NCBI RefSeq assembly: GCF_021190915.1
Contig: NZ_JAIOAP010000019.1
Span: forward strand, 1 to 64,000
Direction: 5' to 3'
From: Cohnella silvisoli
GTDB lineage: Bacteria > Bacillota > Bacilli > Paenibacillales > Paenibacillaceae
DNA length: 64,000 bases
Under the pieces are notes generated by a model. It searched no databases. It was not told the DNA's origin and saw nothing but the letters and a program-made list of their open reading frames with translations. This document shows, piece by piece, positions 8,582 through 18,246 of the stretch; position 1 is the first letter of the stretch, and each line of letters opens with the position of its first letter. Made by a program: the position numbers and the translations under genes.

Positions 8582-11500
8582 TTATAGTCGATAGAGTTGA
8601 ACTTGTCCGAACAGCCCGTACGGCTTGACGACATAATCCGGCGTCCAGGCGTCCCCTTCCCGCCGGAACGATCTCCAGTCGGTCCACGCATTGCGGTCGT
8701 TTGCTTCGTGAAGCGGACCGAACAGATTTCTCGGACTCCCCATCACCTCGATATCGATTTCATTGCGGCCCGGCCGCACGAACCCCGTTAGTTCCTTGAG
8801 ATTGGCGGCTTTCCAAGGGATATGCCCCGCCGTTTGCCCGTTCACGCGTACCTCCACCGTCACTGCGCCGTAAGTCCCGAGCTTAAGAGCGAGACGTTCG
8901 CCCGCTTCCCTTTTGTAATCGTAATCCAGGTGGTAAACCAGGCTGCCGCTATAATGAAAATAGCCTTGCAGGCCCCAATCGCCGAAATGCAGCACGGCCG
9001 GTTCCTCCGTTATGCTACGGTTCGTATCCACGCCGAAATCTCCGACGATAAAGCCGTCTTCCAACTCCATCCGGTTCGTATATTCGCAAGACAACAGGAT
9101 TTCGTTTTGACCCTCGAGTAGATGTGGAAGCTTGATTTTGTCGAATGCCCGATCCATAAACCATCCTTCGGGCGCGTTCTCCACAGGCTGGCCGTTCAAC
9201 GTTACCGTAAAATGGCGGGCTTCTTCGAGCACGAGATAGACCGCTTCCTTCGGCACCTTCCGCACATCGAAACTGAACTTGAACTGCACCGGGGTACCGT
9301 CTTTGGCATGAGGCTTGCCTGCCCATTTGTAACGCTGCGGCAGCCCGTTGTAATACACTTGCCTCATCCCGAGCCGCTCTCTGACGGCCCGTTGGGCTTG
9401 CCATACTTCCGTTTCTTCCGACCAACCGTCCTTTTCGATCCGGTAGGAGCAGCGATCGAGCACTAACGCGTTGTCAGCGGTACGCGTGAACCGGCATGAC
9501 GGACCGAGCGATGCGAGCAATTCTCCCGGCGCATCAGCCGGGTAGAATACGGGAACGTCTATGGCTGGAGCCTCTGTATTGCGCCTATTTTTATCGAGAA
9601 TATAGAGCTTCGAATCCGCAGGCCCGAAAGAGGCGCCGAAGCTAAATCCACTATCGATCTCGCACATTTGCTTCTCCTTGATCTCGCCCGTCAGCAAATC
9701 CCACTCCTCCAGGAGTCCGGTGAACGGAATCGATACGGTAACGGAATGGGCTTGCTCGCGGTCGTTGTTAACGAGAAAAAGAGAATAATGATCCGGGTGC
9801 TCCCTGAGCATGTAGAGAAGGGCTTGCTCTTCCGTCTCCGCTTCGTTACGAATACTCATCTTGCGGGGAATGGCCGCTTCCAATGCCGCCACGGCTTCCG
9901 CCCGGCTGGACGCGATCGTCATTTGAGGATGCGCGAACAATTCGGCCATCCGGTCGTCGATGACCCCTTCGATTCTCGTCGGAACGGGCTCCAGGGCGAT
10001 GACCCGGCCTCCCGCATCCAGCAATTTAAGGAGCAGCGCGATGGTGGTCCCGAACAACGTTTGCGCCGGAGGAATGAGGACGGCCGAATAACCCGCTTTG
10101 TTGATGTAAAGCTTGCTTTCCTTGACCGTCCCTTCTTGCTCCATTATGATCTCGTCGCCTAGATCGAAATCGTAATGAATGCCCAGCATATAACGAAGAA
10201 ACTCGTTGAATCCTTCCCCATAATCGTTCACGGAGCGGGTATATTTGTCGGGAATCCAAGCTCCGGGAAACGTTGGCTCCGTTCCAAGCATGGACCAGGC
10301 AGTGGAAATGGGGTGCAGCACCAGAACGTCCCTTATCGGCGTGCCTTCGCTAAGCACCGTGGACAAACGCGCGAAATAGTTTTCCATCAAGCCGTTGTAC
10401 TTCCACCAGGACGTGTTGTAGCTGAACGCCGGCGGATAATCGCGCTTTCGGCATCCTTTGAGACTGTATAGCGCCAGATGCTGGCAGCGCAAATTGACTC
10501 CCATCACGTACTGCCAATCCCCGATCCACTTCTGCCCCTCAAAGTCGAAATCCCAACCGGTGCATCCGTACATTTCCGACAAGACGCGCTGTCGGCCGAA
10601 CTGGTTCGCGACGCTCGTACATTGCTTGACGGTTAGATTTTCCTTCGTTTGCTCGGTAAGCATATCGATTCCCGGCACATGCTGATAGCGGTAATGGGGC
10701 ATGACGGCGCCGCCGACCCGGATCGATGCGCCCATATCGTTCTCGAACAAATAGTGGCCGGTAAAAGCTAGCCCGTTGTTCTCGCACCATTCCCCGAGCT
10801 GCCGGGAATACGCTTCGCAGAACCGTTCTGTCACCGTGCGCCAGTAGTCGTGACGGACCTTGGGGGCCTCCTCCCCATCCAAAAACAAATAGGGAACGAG
10901 GGAGAGCAAATCGTAGCCTCTTCTTTCCAGAAAATACTCCGCGAACCCGTCTGTCCAAGACACCCATCCCCTGCTGCCGGTGAAAGAGCAGTAGCGATGC
11001 GCAACGTTGGGCTCGTCGGTAAAAATACCGGGAATCGCATGGCCGAACGCGCCGCCCACTTCCTGCTTATACGCCTCGTAAGTCGTGCCGATAAAAGCGT
11101 TCACGCTGTCCGGATTCAGATTGTCCGAAGGCGCGTCTCCGTTGAACCATTCGGATGGAAGCGATATTTCCCTCCTAAAGACGAGCAGCGATTCGCCGCT
11201 TGCCGGCTCCTCCGAAGCGTAAGGCTCTAACCGGACGCATTCCCGCAGGGCATCGCCATCGATCTTTCCTTTGAACAAGGCGAGAACCGAGTCGTCTGGT
11301 TCGAATTTGCCGGTCGATACTTCGATCGTCAGCCCTTTCGAACGGTAAGCGTCTCCGCCCTGCGCCGGCACAAGGCCGCCCGCGGCGCCCGAAGGCCAAC
11401 GGTCTTCGTCGTAAATCCAGGCGGCCATGCCTTCCTCGCCCGCCGTCCGAACGGCCGTTTGGACAGCGGCCATCCATTCCGCACCCATATATTCCGTTTC

Positions 11501-11674
11501 CAAACCTTCGCGGGAGTGCATAAAAAAACCGCCGATGCCGTTTGCCTTCATGTCCTTGATTTGGCGAACCAGCTCGTCTTCGGACAGCTTGTCGTTCCAA
11601 GACCAGAAAGGCGCGGATCTATGCTCGGCGGGCGGATTCGCGAATCGATCCCGCATCCCATTTAAACTACTCAT
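8582..11674 (-). CDS. GH106-like glycoside hydrolase (alpha-L-rhamnosidase type)
   Basis: A 1030-residue cytoplasmic enzyme. The N-terminus has the family signature: APFWSWNDKL at about 22-31, then a GIGGFFMHSREGL stretch, then AAWIYDEDRWPSGAAGG. This is the arrangement seen in GH106-like glycosidases that take rhamnose-containing glycans. The C-terminal third holds beta-sandwich (jelly-roll, galactose-binding-like) segments, for example around LDYDYKREAGERLALKLG. The start ATG 11674 follows GGAGA. The gene lies 60 bp after the SGNH hydrolase gene and 30 bp before the next GH-like gene, so all three are co-transcribed. Known family: inverting rhamnosidases. Inference: it trims terminal deoxysugars from imported oligosaccharides. 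Confidence 0.75.
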   Translation of the reverse strand: MSSLNGMRDRFANPPAEHRSAPFWSWNDKLSEDELVRQIKDMKANGIGGFFMHSREGLETEYMGAEWMAAVQTAVRTAGEEGMAAWIYDEDRWPSGAAGGLVPAQGGDAYRSKGLTIEVSTGKFEPDDSVLALFKGKIDGDALRECVRLEPYASEEPASGESLLVFRREISLPSEWFNGDAPSDNLNPDSVNAFIGTTYEAYKQEVGGAFGHAIPGIFTDEPNVAHRYCSFTGSRGWVSWTDGFAEYFLERRGYDLLSLVPYLFLDGEEAPKVRHDYWRTVTERFCEAYSRQLGEWCENNGLAFTGHYLFENDMGASIRVGGAVMPHYRYQHVPGIDMLTEQTKENLTVKQCTSVANQFGRQRVLSEMYGCTGWDFDFEGQKWIGDWQYVMGVNLRCQHLALYSLKGCRKRDYPPAFSYNTSWWKYNGLMENYFARLSTVLSEGTPIRDVLVLHPISTAWSMLGTEPTFPGAWIPDKYTRSVNDYGEGFNEFLRYMLGIHYDFDLGDEIIMEQEGTVKESKLYINKAGYSAVLIPPAQTLFGTTIALLLKLLDAGGRVIALEPVPTRIEGVIDDRMAELFAHPQMTIASSRAEAVAALEAAIPRKMSIRNEAETEEQALLYMLREHPDHYSLFLVNNDREQAHSVTVSIPFTGLLEEWDLLTGEIKEKQMCEIDSGFSFGASFGPADSKLYILDKNRRNTEAPAIDVPVFYPADAPGELLASLGPSCRFTRTADNALVLDRCSYRIEKDGWSEETEVWQAQRAVRERLGMRQVYYNGLPQRYKWAGKPHAKDGTPVQFKFSFDVRKVPKEAVYLVLEEARHFTVTLNGQPVENAPEGWFMDRAFDKIKLPHLLEGQNEILLSCEYTNRMELEDGFIVGDFGVDTNRSITEEPAVLHFGDWGLQGYFHYSGSLVYHLDYDYKREAGERLALKLGTYGAVTVEVRVNGQTAGHIPWKAANLKELTGFVRPGRNEIDIEVMGSPRNLFGPLHEANDRNAWTDWRSFRREGDAWTPDYVVKPYGLFGQVQLYRL

Positions 11675-11733
11675 AAACTCGTCTCCATTCCCAGAGAAAC
11701 TGTCTATACGCTTTCATTGTCGTCCTGCCCCGC

Positions 11734-12831
11734 TTAATGCAAGATGCCGATAAATAACAGATGAAAGTCGGTCCCTTTGCAGTCGTCCCGGTTGCCGTGA
11801 ACAACCTCGATCTCGAAGTCGTGATGTTCCTGCCCTAAATCGTCTCCGATTAGATAAGGCCGAAACCAGCCGTCCTCCGGACACCATTCTGCCCTTTCGC
11901 GAACGACTTCTACCCATTCTCCCCCGTCAAGGCGATATCGGAATTCAGCGGATTTTTTGCCGAAATCAAAACCAAGCACTAGTCCTCTCCCGGCGAAGGA
12001 AAAGGAAAGACGAGCCCTGGGGGCGGACGTAATCAATCCTTGCCCGGCACCGCGAACGTGATCCCACCGCCTAACAGCCCAAGGACCTTCCCGCTTTACT
12101 TCCGCCCAGGGCAGCAAGCTTGTTCGCTCCCAGTTGTCCGCTTCGATCGGCTGCGGGAGTCCGCTTCGGACGGAGGGTACGCCCTTCGACGGTTCGTCCA
12201 GCAATTCTTTCCGCAAAAAACGATTGACGCTCTCCGCATAGCTCCAACTGCCCCGGCTCGTTGGATGCAGGCCGTCCGGCAGCCATTCGTCCCAGCGCAT
12301 TTTCCCGCCGCGAACTTCCTCCAGCGCATGCAAGCCCATCCAGACCGAACCGATAGAGTAATGCTCCGCAAGCTGTTCAAACTCCGCTATGGAAGCCGGC
12401 ATCCGTCCATCGGACATCTCCTCGTACATAAGCTGATGGTAGGAATAGACCAGCATAACGTCCCTGTCCCCGTCGTTCAACAGCTTGCGAAGCAGCCCCT
12501 CCCGCGAACGGCCGCGCTTGCCGGAAGGCTCCTTCAGATCGTTGACCGCATATTCGACGAACACGAGATCGCAGCCGCGCTCGATTATTTCCCTATCGGC
12601 GCGAAAGACGGCGAGATCGCTGCCCGTCCCTCCGATCGCCGCGTTCTCCACGGTAAGATGAACTTGCGGAAAGTTCTCCGTAAACCAGGCAATGACACCT
12701 TCGCACCAGTTATGTCGGGGCACGGGCTCCGTGATTGAGCCGCCGAGAAAACCGACGTTCAATCGTCCTAGCCCGATTTGCCTCCTCGTGCGGGCCAAAG
12801 CCGATCGATGTCTATAAACTGCCAACGTCAT
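11734..12831 (-). CDS. SGNH/GDSL-family hydrolase (putative carbohydrate esterase)
   Basis: A 365-residue cytoplasmic protein. SGNH blocks are visible: GFLGGSIT with nucleophile Ser32, Gly67 in AAIGGTG, Asn97 in EYAVND, and Asp186-x-x-His189 in DGLHPT. The C-terminal about 150 residues form a second beta-rich domain, as in some acetylxylan-type esterases. The start is ATG 12831, with GGAAGGGAG 8 nt upstream, so the gene overlaps the previous one by 20 bp. In this locus an O-deacetylase acting on imported oligosaccharides is the natural role, but this is inferred. Confidence 0.75.
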   Translation of the reverse strand: MTLAVYRHRSALARTRRQIGLGRLNVGFLGGSITEPVPRHNWCEGVIAWFTENFPQVHLTVENAAIGGTGSDLAVFRADREIIERGCDLVFVEYAVNDLKEPSGKRGRSREGLLRKLLNDGDRDVMLVYSYHQLMYEEMSDGRMPASIAEFEQLAEHYSIGSVWMGLHALEEVRGGKMRWDEWLPDGLHPTSRGSWSYAESVNRFLRKELLDEPSKGVPSVRSGLPQPIEADNWERTSLLPWAEVKREGPWAVRRWDHVRGAGQGLITSAPRARLSFSFAGRGLVLGFDFGKKSAEFRYRLDGGEWVEVVRERAEWCPEDGWFRPYLIGDDLGQEHHDFEIEVVHGNRDDCKGTDFHLLFIGILH

Positions 12832-14422
12832 CGGTCGTACTCCCTTCCGAAAGAGATAGCCATTTCCAGGAAAGCGGCGGAAGCGCGACATCCCACTGTA
12901 GGCGGCCGAAGGCAACACGGCAGCAATTGTCCGCGGTTTCGAGATTCAACAGAAGCGCACCGCCGCGTTCCTTCACCCAGAGAACAACGATATGGGCGCC
13001 TTGAACGACATGCGGGAATAGCCGGTCCTCCAAGGACAAGAAATCCCTCAGCCCGCCGATTTCCGCCTGCCCGGGTGCACTGCCAGCCTCATGCGGCCAC
13101 AGTCGAAGATCGGCATGATCCGAACGATCCGCGACTCCCGGATTTCTTCTTGCGGCGACGGCATCCAATACGATCGTTCGATAGGCCGGCAAAATCCGCT
13201 CCCACGGTCCATCGAGCGAGAAATCCCCGAACACGAGCAGCAGTTCGCCGTCGAAATCGTCCGCGTTGACATCGATATCGCAACCCCGTACGGGTTTGGC
13301 GGGCAATCCCGCCAATGTCGGGAGCGTTGTCGCATGAAGAGGTTCCTGGCTTATTCCATCCGTTCCATATGCAAAATGAACCGGGTAAATCCGCTCATAA
13401 GGGGATAGGGCTTCTCCCCATTTCTTCAGTTCGGCGGCTTGTTCTTCCCATACGGACCAATAGTCTTCTTCGTAAATATAAGTGCCGCTCATAAGCATAA
13501 TATTGGGCACGCCCGACGCCAACGCCAGTCGGGCTTTGAATATCAGGTTGGCCGGGCTCAGAGCACGGTAAGGAAAACACGTCGTCTCGCTGTAACTCGT
13601 TGCCCTCGGCATTCCGTTAAGGTGCTTCTGAATGCCGATCAAATCCTGCGCCTTGCCGGACGGGGTGCCGAAATCACGGTCGTTGAAGTGATGCTCCCCC
13701 ACCCTGAACATGCCTGCGGGAAGCGCTCTTCGCCATGCCGCGATATCGATGCCGTGCCGCTCGTCGCCGCCGGCCATCACCATCGCTCCAAGCGTAATGC
13801 CGGGAATGGCCAAAGCTTCCACGAATGCCGTTAATTTTGCGCATTGAAATTCAACCCACTCGCGCAACACGTCCGACGTTTCCTTCCGCCCGATCCGTTC
13901 GCTTAGACTTTCTCTGGTCTCCCGCCTGCCTGTTGCCAAATTGAACCGATAGAGGCATTCCTCGCAAAAGCACCCCTGGATTTCGCTGCTCCAATTGCCT
14001 TGGCGCAAATCGTCATCCAGGAATAGCTCGGTAAACCCCGCCTCTCTTAGGGCGATGACGGCGGCAATGCTATCCTCCAACATGTTTGTCTCGATATCAG
14101 CGCAATAATAGACGGACGCTCCGTCGCGACCGATTCGATAGCGCCAACTATCGGGCAGCGACAATTCCATCGAGGAATCGTCTGGATTCAACGAGTTGCC
14201 GGGATGGCCAAGCGGCACATTGATAACGCCCGCTTCAAACCCCGCCCGTTCCAGCAAACGCTTCGCCTCTTGCAGTTCCCTTATCGTCGAAGCGAAACGC
14301 CCGAAAAAATAGCCGTGAAGCCAAACTTTGGCAACGTCTGCCCTTTTCATCCGTTCTAACAAGGCTTCTCCGCCGGATGCAAGCAGCGCTCCGGCCTGAA
14401 TGGAATAATGGACCTTCATCAT
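12812..14422 (-). CDS. Putative TIM-barrel glycoside-hydrolase-like protein (small paralog)
   Basis: A 536-residue cytoplasmic protein. It has LFLDDD (133-138), GCFCEEC (150-156) and SYSETTCFP (276-284), matching in order and spacing the larger paralog at 6465-8552. The C-x-C-x-x-C cluster just after the acidic motif could bind metal. The two ATG codons at 14422 are preceded by AAGGAGG 8 nt away. The gene follows the ABC permease gene by 25 bp and overlaps the SGNH hydrolase gene. I do not recognise a named family; a hydrolytic role on imported glycans is inferred from context only. Confidence 0.55.
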   Translation of the reverse strand: MMKVHYSIQAGALLASGGEALLERMKRADVAKVWLHGYFFGRFASTIRELQEAKRLLERAGFEAGVINVPLGHPGNSLNPDDSSMELSLPDSWRYRIGRDGASVYYCADIETNMLEDSIAAVIALREAGFTELFLDDDLRQGNWSSEIQGCFCEECLYRFNLATGRRETRESLSERIGRKETSDVLREWVEFQCAKLTAFVEALAIPGITLGAMVMAGGDERHGIDIAAWRRALPAGMFRVGEHHFNDRDFGTPSGKAQDLIGIQKHLNGMPRATSYSETTCFPYRALSPANLIFKARLALASGVPNIMLMSGTYIYEEDYWSVWEEQAAELKKWGEALSPYERIYPVHFAYGTDGISQEPLHATTLPTLAGLPAKPVRGCDIDVNADDFDGELLLVFGDFSLDGPWERILPAYRTIVLDAVAARRNPGVADRSDHADLRLWPHEAGSAPGQAEIGGLRDFLSLEDRLFPHVVQGAHIVVLWVKERGGALLLNLETADNCCRVAFGRLQWDVALPPLSWKWLSLSEGSTTDDVGSL

Positions 14423-14447
14423 CTGCGTTGCCTCCTTCCCTGACGTG

Positions 14448-15326
14448 TTATCCCTTGACGCTCCCGAGCACGATCCCTTTTACGAAAAAGCGCTGAAGAA
14501 AAGGATACACGATCAGAATCGGAAGCATCGCTACGAAGATCTGAGCCGTCTTGACCGTGCGCGTGGAAATGTTCAGCACTTCCCTGACATCGGAAACGCG
14601 GCTCATATCCGGATTCGTGACGATTGTTTGCAAATACGTCTGCAGCGGATAATGGAACGGCTTATTCATGTAGAGAAGCCCGTCAAACCATGAGTTCCAT
14701 TGACTAACTAACGTGAACAATCCGATCGTTGCCAGCCCCGGCATAGACAAGGGCAAAAAAATGCGAAACAGGATGACCCAATGACCTGCACCGTCGACGA
14801 AGGCGGATTCCTCCAACTCCTTCGGCAAACCGCGGAAGAAATTCAGCATGAGCGTAATATAGAAAACCTGTACGGCCGTCGGCAGCACCAAAGCCCAGAT
14901 CGAATCCAGCAACCCGTAAGAACGAATAATCATGTACATCGGGACCAAACCGCCTCCGAACAGCATCGTCACGACGAAAAACCACACGTAAAACGTTCTC
15001 GGACGAAAATGGATCGATTCTTTGGACAGCGGATACGCCGTTAATAGGGTCAGAAACACGCTAAGCGTAACGCCGATAAGCACGCGCTGCGACGATACCC
15101 AGAACGCCTGGCTGAACTTGGGCTCTCCCATGATGTACCGATAGGCATCCAGACTGAATTCGACCGGCCAGAATCCGACCCGATTCGCTTCCGCCGCGGC
15201 CGGACTGCTTAGCGAGAAAGCCAGCACGTTCAAGAAGGGCAGCAGGCAAAGAAGCCCAAGCGCGATCATGATCGAGTTGATAAGAAATCTAGACAACCGG
15301 TTGCCGAAATTTTTAGATTCTACCAT
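14448..15326 (-). CDS. Carbohydrate ABC transporter permease, LplC/YtcP type
   Basis: A 292-residue integral membrane protein with six predicted helices, the first at about 13-33. The EAA loop reads ESAFVDGAGHWVILFRIFLP at about residue 190, the site that docks with the ATPase. The C-terminus (YPFLQRFFVKGIVLGSVKG) is typical of the LplC/YtcP group of CUT1 importers. The start ATG 15326 follows AAAGGAG. No ATPase gene is present in the locus, which is usual in this group because a shared MsmX-type ATPase is encoded elsewhere. It is one of a pair with the gene at 15342. Confidence 0.9.
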   Translation of the reverse strand: MVESKNFGNRLSRFLINSIMIALGLLCLLPFLNVLAFSLSSPAAAEANRVGFWPVEFSLDAYRYIMGEPKFSQAFWVSSQRVLIGVTLSVFLTLLTAYPLSKESIHFRPRTFYVWFFVVTMLFGGGLVPMYMIIRSYGLLDSIWALVLPTAVQVFYITLMLNFFRGLPKELEESAFVDGAGHWVILFRIFLPLSMPGLATIGLFTLVSQWNSWFDGLLYMNKPFHYPLQTYLQTIVTNPDMSRVSDVREVLNISTRTVKTAQIFVAMLPILIVYPFLQRFFVKGIVLGSVKG

Positions 15327-15341
15327 AGAGGCTCTCCTTTC

Positions 15342-16247
15342 TCAAAAGATGCGGTAATTAGCAAACCGATAGGCGAGCCAGTAGGATGTTGAAATCAAGA
15401 ACAAACCAATAAACGATTTAAATAGACCGACCGCCGTCGCGACGCTGTATTGAGCATCCATAAAGGCCAGACGATAAAGCATCGTATCGATGATATCACC
15501 CGACGAGTAGACGGATGGACTGTACAAAATGAACACCTGCTCGAACCCGGCATTCAGAATGCTGCCGAGACTTAGCACCGAAAGCAGAACGATCGTTGGC
15601 GCAAGACCGGGCAGCGTAATGCGGAGAGTCTGCCGCCAGCGGCCGGCTCCATCGATGTGCGCCGCTTCGTAAGTGGTCGGATCGATGGCGGTAATCGCGG
15701 CCATATAGATGATGGTGGAAAAACCGAAGTCTTTCCATACATCCGTGGCCACGAGAGTAAACGGAAACCATTGGTTGCTGCCAAGAAAAAAGACGGACTT
15801 GAATCCGAGCCACTCGATGAAACGGTTGACGATCCCTCCGTCAATGGACAGTACGTCGATCAGAATGCCGCCAAGAATGACCCAGGACAGAAAATGGGGC
15901 AAATAGATGAGCGTCTGGACCGTCCGCTTCAGAAAACGAATTCTCATCTCGTTCAGCAGCAATGCCGCCGTGATCGGAACGATCAATCCGGCTATAATTT
16001 TCATGACCGCTATAAAAACCGTGTTATAAATCACTTGATAAATTCCCGGCAAGTTAAACAAATAGGAGAAGTTGTCGAACCCTACCCAGTCCGAGCCGAA
16101 TAAGCCTTGCCCTGGAACGAAAGATTGAAAGGCAAGTACGATTCCGGTCATTGGCACGTAAGCGAACAAAATCGTAAAGATCATGCCGGGTACGAGCATC
16201 AGATGAAGCGGTAAATTTCTTTTGAAGAGCGCTGTTGATCGTTTCAA
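15342..16247 (-). CDS. Carbohydrate ABC transporter permease, LplB/YteP type
   Basis: A 301-residue membrane protein with six predicted helices. The EAA loop is AAHIDGAGRWRQTLRITLPG. The start is taken as TTG 16247 because AAGGAGG sits 8 nt before it; an upstream extension has no ribosome site and would cover the inter-gene stem-loop. It ends ANYRIF, as is common in LplB/YteP proteins. It forms the heterodimeric channel with the downstream permease and receives sugar from the lipoprotein encoded upstream. The gap of 15 bp to the next permease indicates one transcript. Confidence 0.9.
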   Translation of the reverse strand: MKRSTALFKRNLPLHLMLVPGMIFTILFAYVPMTGIVLAFQSFVPGQGLFGSDWVGFDNFSYLFNLPGIYQVIYNTVFIAVMKIIAGLIVPITAALLLNEMRIRFLKRTVQTLIYLPHFLSWVILGGILIDVLSIDGGIVNRFIEWLGFKSVFFLGSNQWFPFTLVATDVWKDFGFSTIIYMAAITAIDPTTYEAAHIDGAGRWRQTLRITLPGLAPTIVLLSVLSLGSILNAGFEQVFILYSPSVYSSGDIIDTMLYRLAFMDAQYSVATAVGLFKSFIGLFLISTSYWLAYRFANYRIF

Positions 16248-16285
16248 GGCTATTACCTCCTTCGGCCTTGCAGCCAGGCAACCGA

Positions 16286-16316
16286 GAGGGATTGAACGGT
16301 TAGGCTTCAATCCCTC
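16286..16316 (-). promoter_or_regulatory. Stem-loop between binding-protein and permease genes
   Basis: An 11-bp perfect stem (GAGGGATTGAA against TTCAATCCCTC) with a 9-nt loop, 24 bp after the solute-binding-protein stop. No T-run follows on the minus strand, so it looks like an mRNA-stabilising or attenuating hairpin. Such hairpins let the binding protein be made in excess over the permeases. Confidence 0.65.
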
Positions 16317-16340
16317 CGCTGGTTTCCCGGCTATTCGAAA

Positions 16341-18062
16341 CTATTTGAAACTGTTGACTTCCTCCGTAATCTTATCGCCGCCCAATTTGTTCCAGTCGCT
16401 CACGAACTGGTCGAAAGAGTCTAGCCCTTCGTCGCCCAATATGATTTTCATGATCATCGTATCTTCCATCTTCTTGAGCGTCGGCATCTTCTCCGCCATT
16501 GTCGGCGTGGAAGCGACTTTTAATGGAGTGGTGAGAATGTAATTGTTCTTGTAGTAGTACTCGTCGAGGACTTCCAATCCGCTCTTCGGAGTCCCGAATG
16601 AACGGTTGAACGCCCATCCGTTCTGGATGCTCGGGTCTTTCGAGTTTTTAGAATCCTTCAAATACTTGTTAATTCCGTCCAGATAGGCATATACGTTAGG
16701 CGTGTTTTTGGTTTTGTCCGCTTGCTCGTGGGCTAGGAGCGCCGCTTTGACGTCCCTGAATTCGGGAATGTGCGTCATCGGAGCGAGCGGATTTACGATG
16801 CCGTAGACGTAGTACAGAACGCCGGTATCGGGATCGGATCCGTACTTCTCGTCTTCCACTTGATGGGTGACCCAGTTCTCTACCCAGAAATTCGCCAGCT
16901 TAACGACCGCTTCCGGATGTTCGTAGCCCTTTCGTACGACCCAGTAGCCGGAAGCTGTGGATCCGATATAGGCTTTGGAAGGAGTGCCGTCCACGCTCGG
17001 CATCGGATAAGCATTCCACACCGCATCCGGATTGTTAGCATAAGATTGTTTAAGCGAGCCGAGCGGGAAAGCAAAGTTTCCGAATGCCATGCCCACTTTG
17101 CCGGAACTGATCGATTCCTTCATCTTCTCGACATCCTTGACTCCGAACTCCGGATCGATGATGCCTTGTTTGTACAACTCGGCAAGCTTCTCCAGCGGAG
17201 CTTTCATTTCCGGCTGAATGCTGCCGTATACCGCCTTCCCGCTTGAGTCCGTGGTCCAGGCTCCCGGATAGGCATGAAAGCTGTTAAAGTAGCCGATAAA
17301 CGGATTCATAAGCTCTTTGCTCAAAGCCAATCCGAACGTATCCTTTTTGTCGTTTTTGTCCGGATCTTGCTCCGTAAAGGCTTTGGCTACGGCTATCAAC
17401 TCGTCTGTCGTCTTCGGCGGCTGAAGGCCAAGGTTATCCAACCAATCTTGACGAATCCACAGCTCCATAGCGGACCAATACCCTTGCGTCGTCACCGGAA
17501 TGCCGTACAGTTTACCGTCCACGGTCGAGCTCTTGATCGCGTAGCCACCGTCTTCATCTAGCATTTTCTTAGTGTCCTGGCTTACGTATTTGTCGTACAC
17601 GCTGGATAAATCCTCAACCATGCCGGCTTTAACCAAGTTCCTCAGCTGCACGCCGTCCACCAGCATCATATCCGGAATTTGTCCGGATGCGATTACGGTG
17701 TTCACTTTGCTGCTGTATTGATCGCCGGCCACCGCGAACTCATTGACAAGCTTGACGCCCAAGCCGCTTTCATAAAAATCGTAAACCCGGTTTTTATCGA
17801 TGGATTCACCGGACGCGTATTTCCAATCGGTTCCGACCGATCTCCCGATATTCACGGTGATTGGCGGATCGAACTTTCCAAGCGGATCGACATTGTCCGG
17901 TGCGGCGCTTTGCGTTGCTCCCGGCTTGTCCGTGCTGGCGGACTGGCTGGCGGACGGGCTAGCGGACTCGCTATTTGATTTCGAGCAAGCGCTTAAAGTC
18001 CAAGCAGCCGTCATGATGACAAGCAGCAAGACAACGGATTTTTTTCCTGCGCGTTTGGCCAT
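16341..18062 (-). CDS. Extracellular solute-binding lipoprotein, LplA type
   Basis: A 573-residue lipoprotein. The signal peptide ends with lipobox LSAC (lipidated Cys26), followed by a Ser/Pro-rich linker. The body shows the features of large CUT1 sugar-binding proteins of the LplA/YtcQ group, e.g. GKLYGIPVTT and LWIRQDWLDNLGL. It should capture an oligosaccharide outside the cell and feed the two downstream permeases. The start ATG 18062 follows AGGGGG 7 nt upstream. It is first in the operon and diverges from the sensor kinase that probably controls it. Confidence 0.9.
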   Translation of the reverse strand: MAKRAGKKSVVLLLVIMTAAWTLSACSKSNSESASPSASQSASTDKPGATQSAAPDNVDPLGKFDPPITVNIGRSVGTDWKYASGESIDKNRVYDFYESGLGVKLVNEFAVAGDQYSSKVNTVIASGQIPDMMLVDGVQLRNLVKAGMVEDLSSVYDKYVSQDTKKMLDEDGGYAIKSSTVDGKLYGIPVTTQGYWSAMELWIRQDWLDNLGLQPPKTTDELIAVAKAFTEQDPDKNDKKDTFGLALSKELMNPFIGYFNSFHAYPGAWTTDSSGKAVYGSIQPEMKAPLEKLAELYKQGIIDPEFGVKDVEKMKESISSGKVGMAFGNFAFPLGSLKQSYANNPDAVWNAYPMPSVDGTPSKAYIGSTASGYWVVRKGYEHPEAVVKLANFWVENWVTHQVEDEKYGSDPDTGVLYYVYGIVNPLAPMTHIPEFRDVKAALLAHEQADKTKNTPNVYAYLDGINKYLKDSKNSKDPSIQNGWAFNRSFGTPKSGLEVLDEYYYKNNYILTTPLKVASTPTMAEKMPTLKKMEDTMIMKIILGDEGLDSFDQFVSDWNKLGGDKITEEVNSFK

Positions 18063-18088
18063 GCTTGTTCCCCCTACGTTTCAATTGG

Positions 18089-18140
18089 ATCACTCGAGTG
18101 ATTGTCCTCATTATAAGGGATCCGCTATCACCCCCAACAA
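18089..18140 (-). promoter_or_regulatory. Promoter and 14-bp palindrome ahead of the sugar operon
   Basis: On the minus strand a perfect -10 TATAAT lies at 18110-18115. Imperfect -35 candidates are TTGTTG (18135-18140, 19-bp spacer) and TTGGGG (18132-18137, 16-bp spacer). The 14-bp palindrome ATCACTCGAGTGAT (18089-18102) falls at the predicted transcription start, 27 bp before the lipoprotein start codon. It could be an operator or a 5' hairpin. The assignment is from position only. Confidence 0.5.
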
Positions 18141-18246
18141 GAGTAATGTTTTGCAGTCGCTTGTATTTTGTTGCCCTCTTGCGCCGTTTGATTGTCGAAT
18201 CGTGCTTTTGCAGGTACGATGTAGAAAAGGAGGTTGTCCTATCGGG

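Noticed and set aside
17800-18246. N-terminal extension of the first histidine kinase
   Set aside because: It overlaps the divergent lipoprotein gene and promoter; the kinase family begins at ATG 18247.
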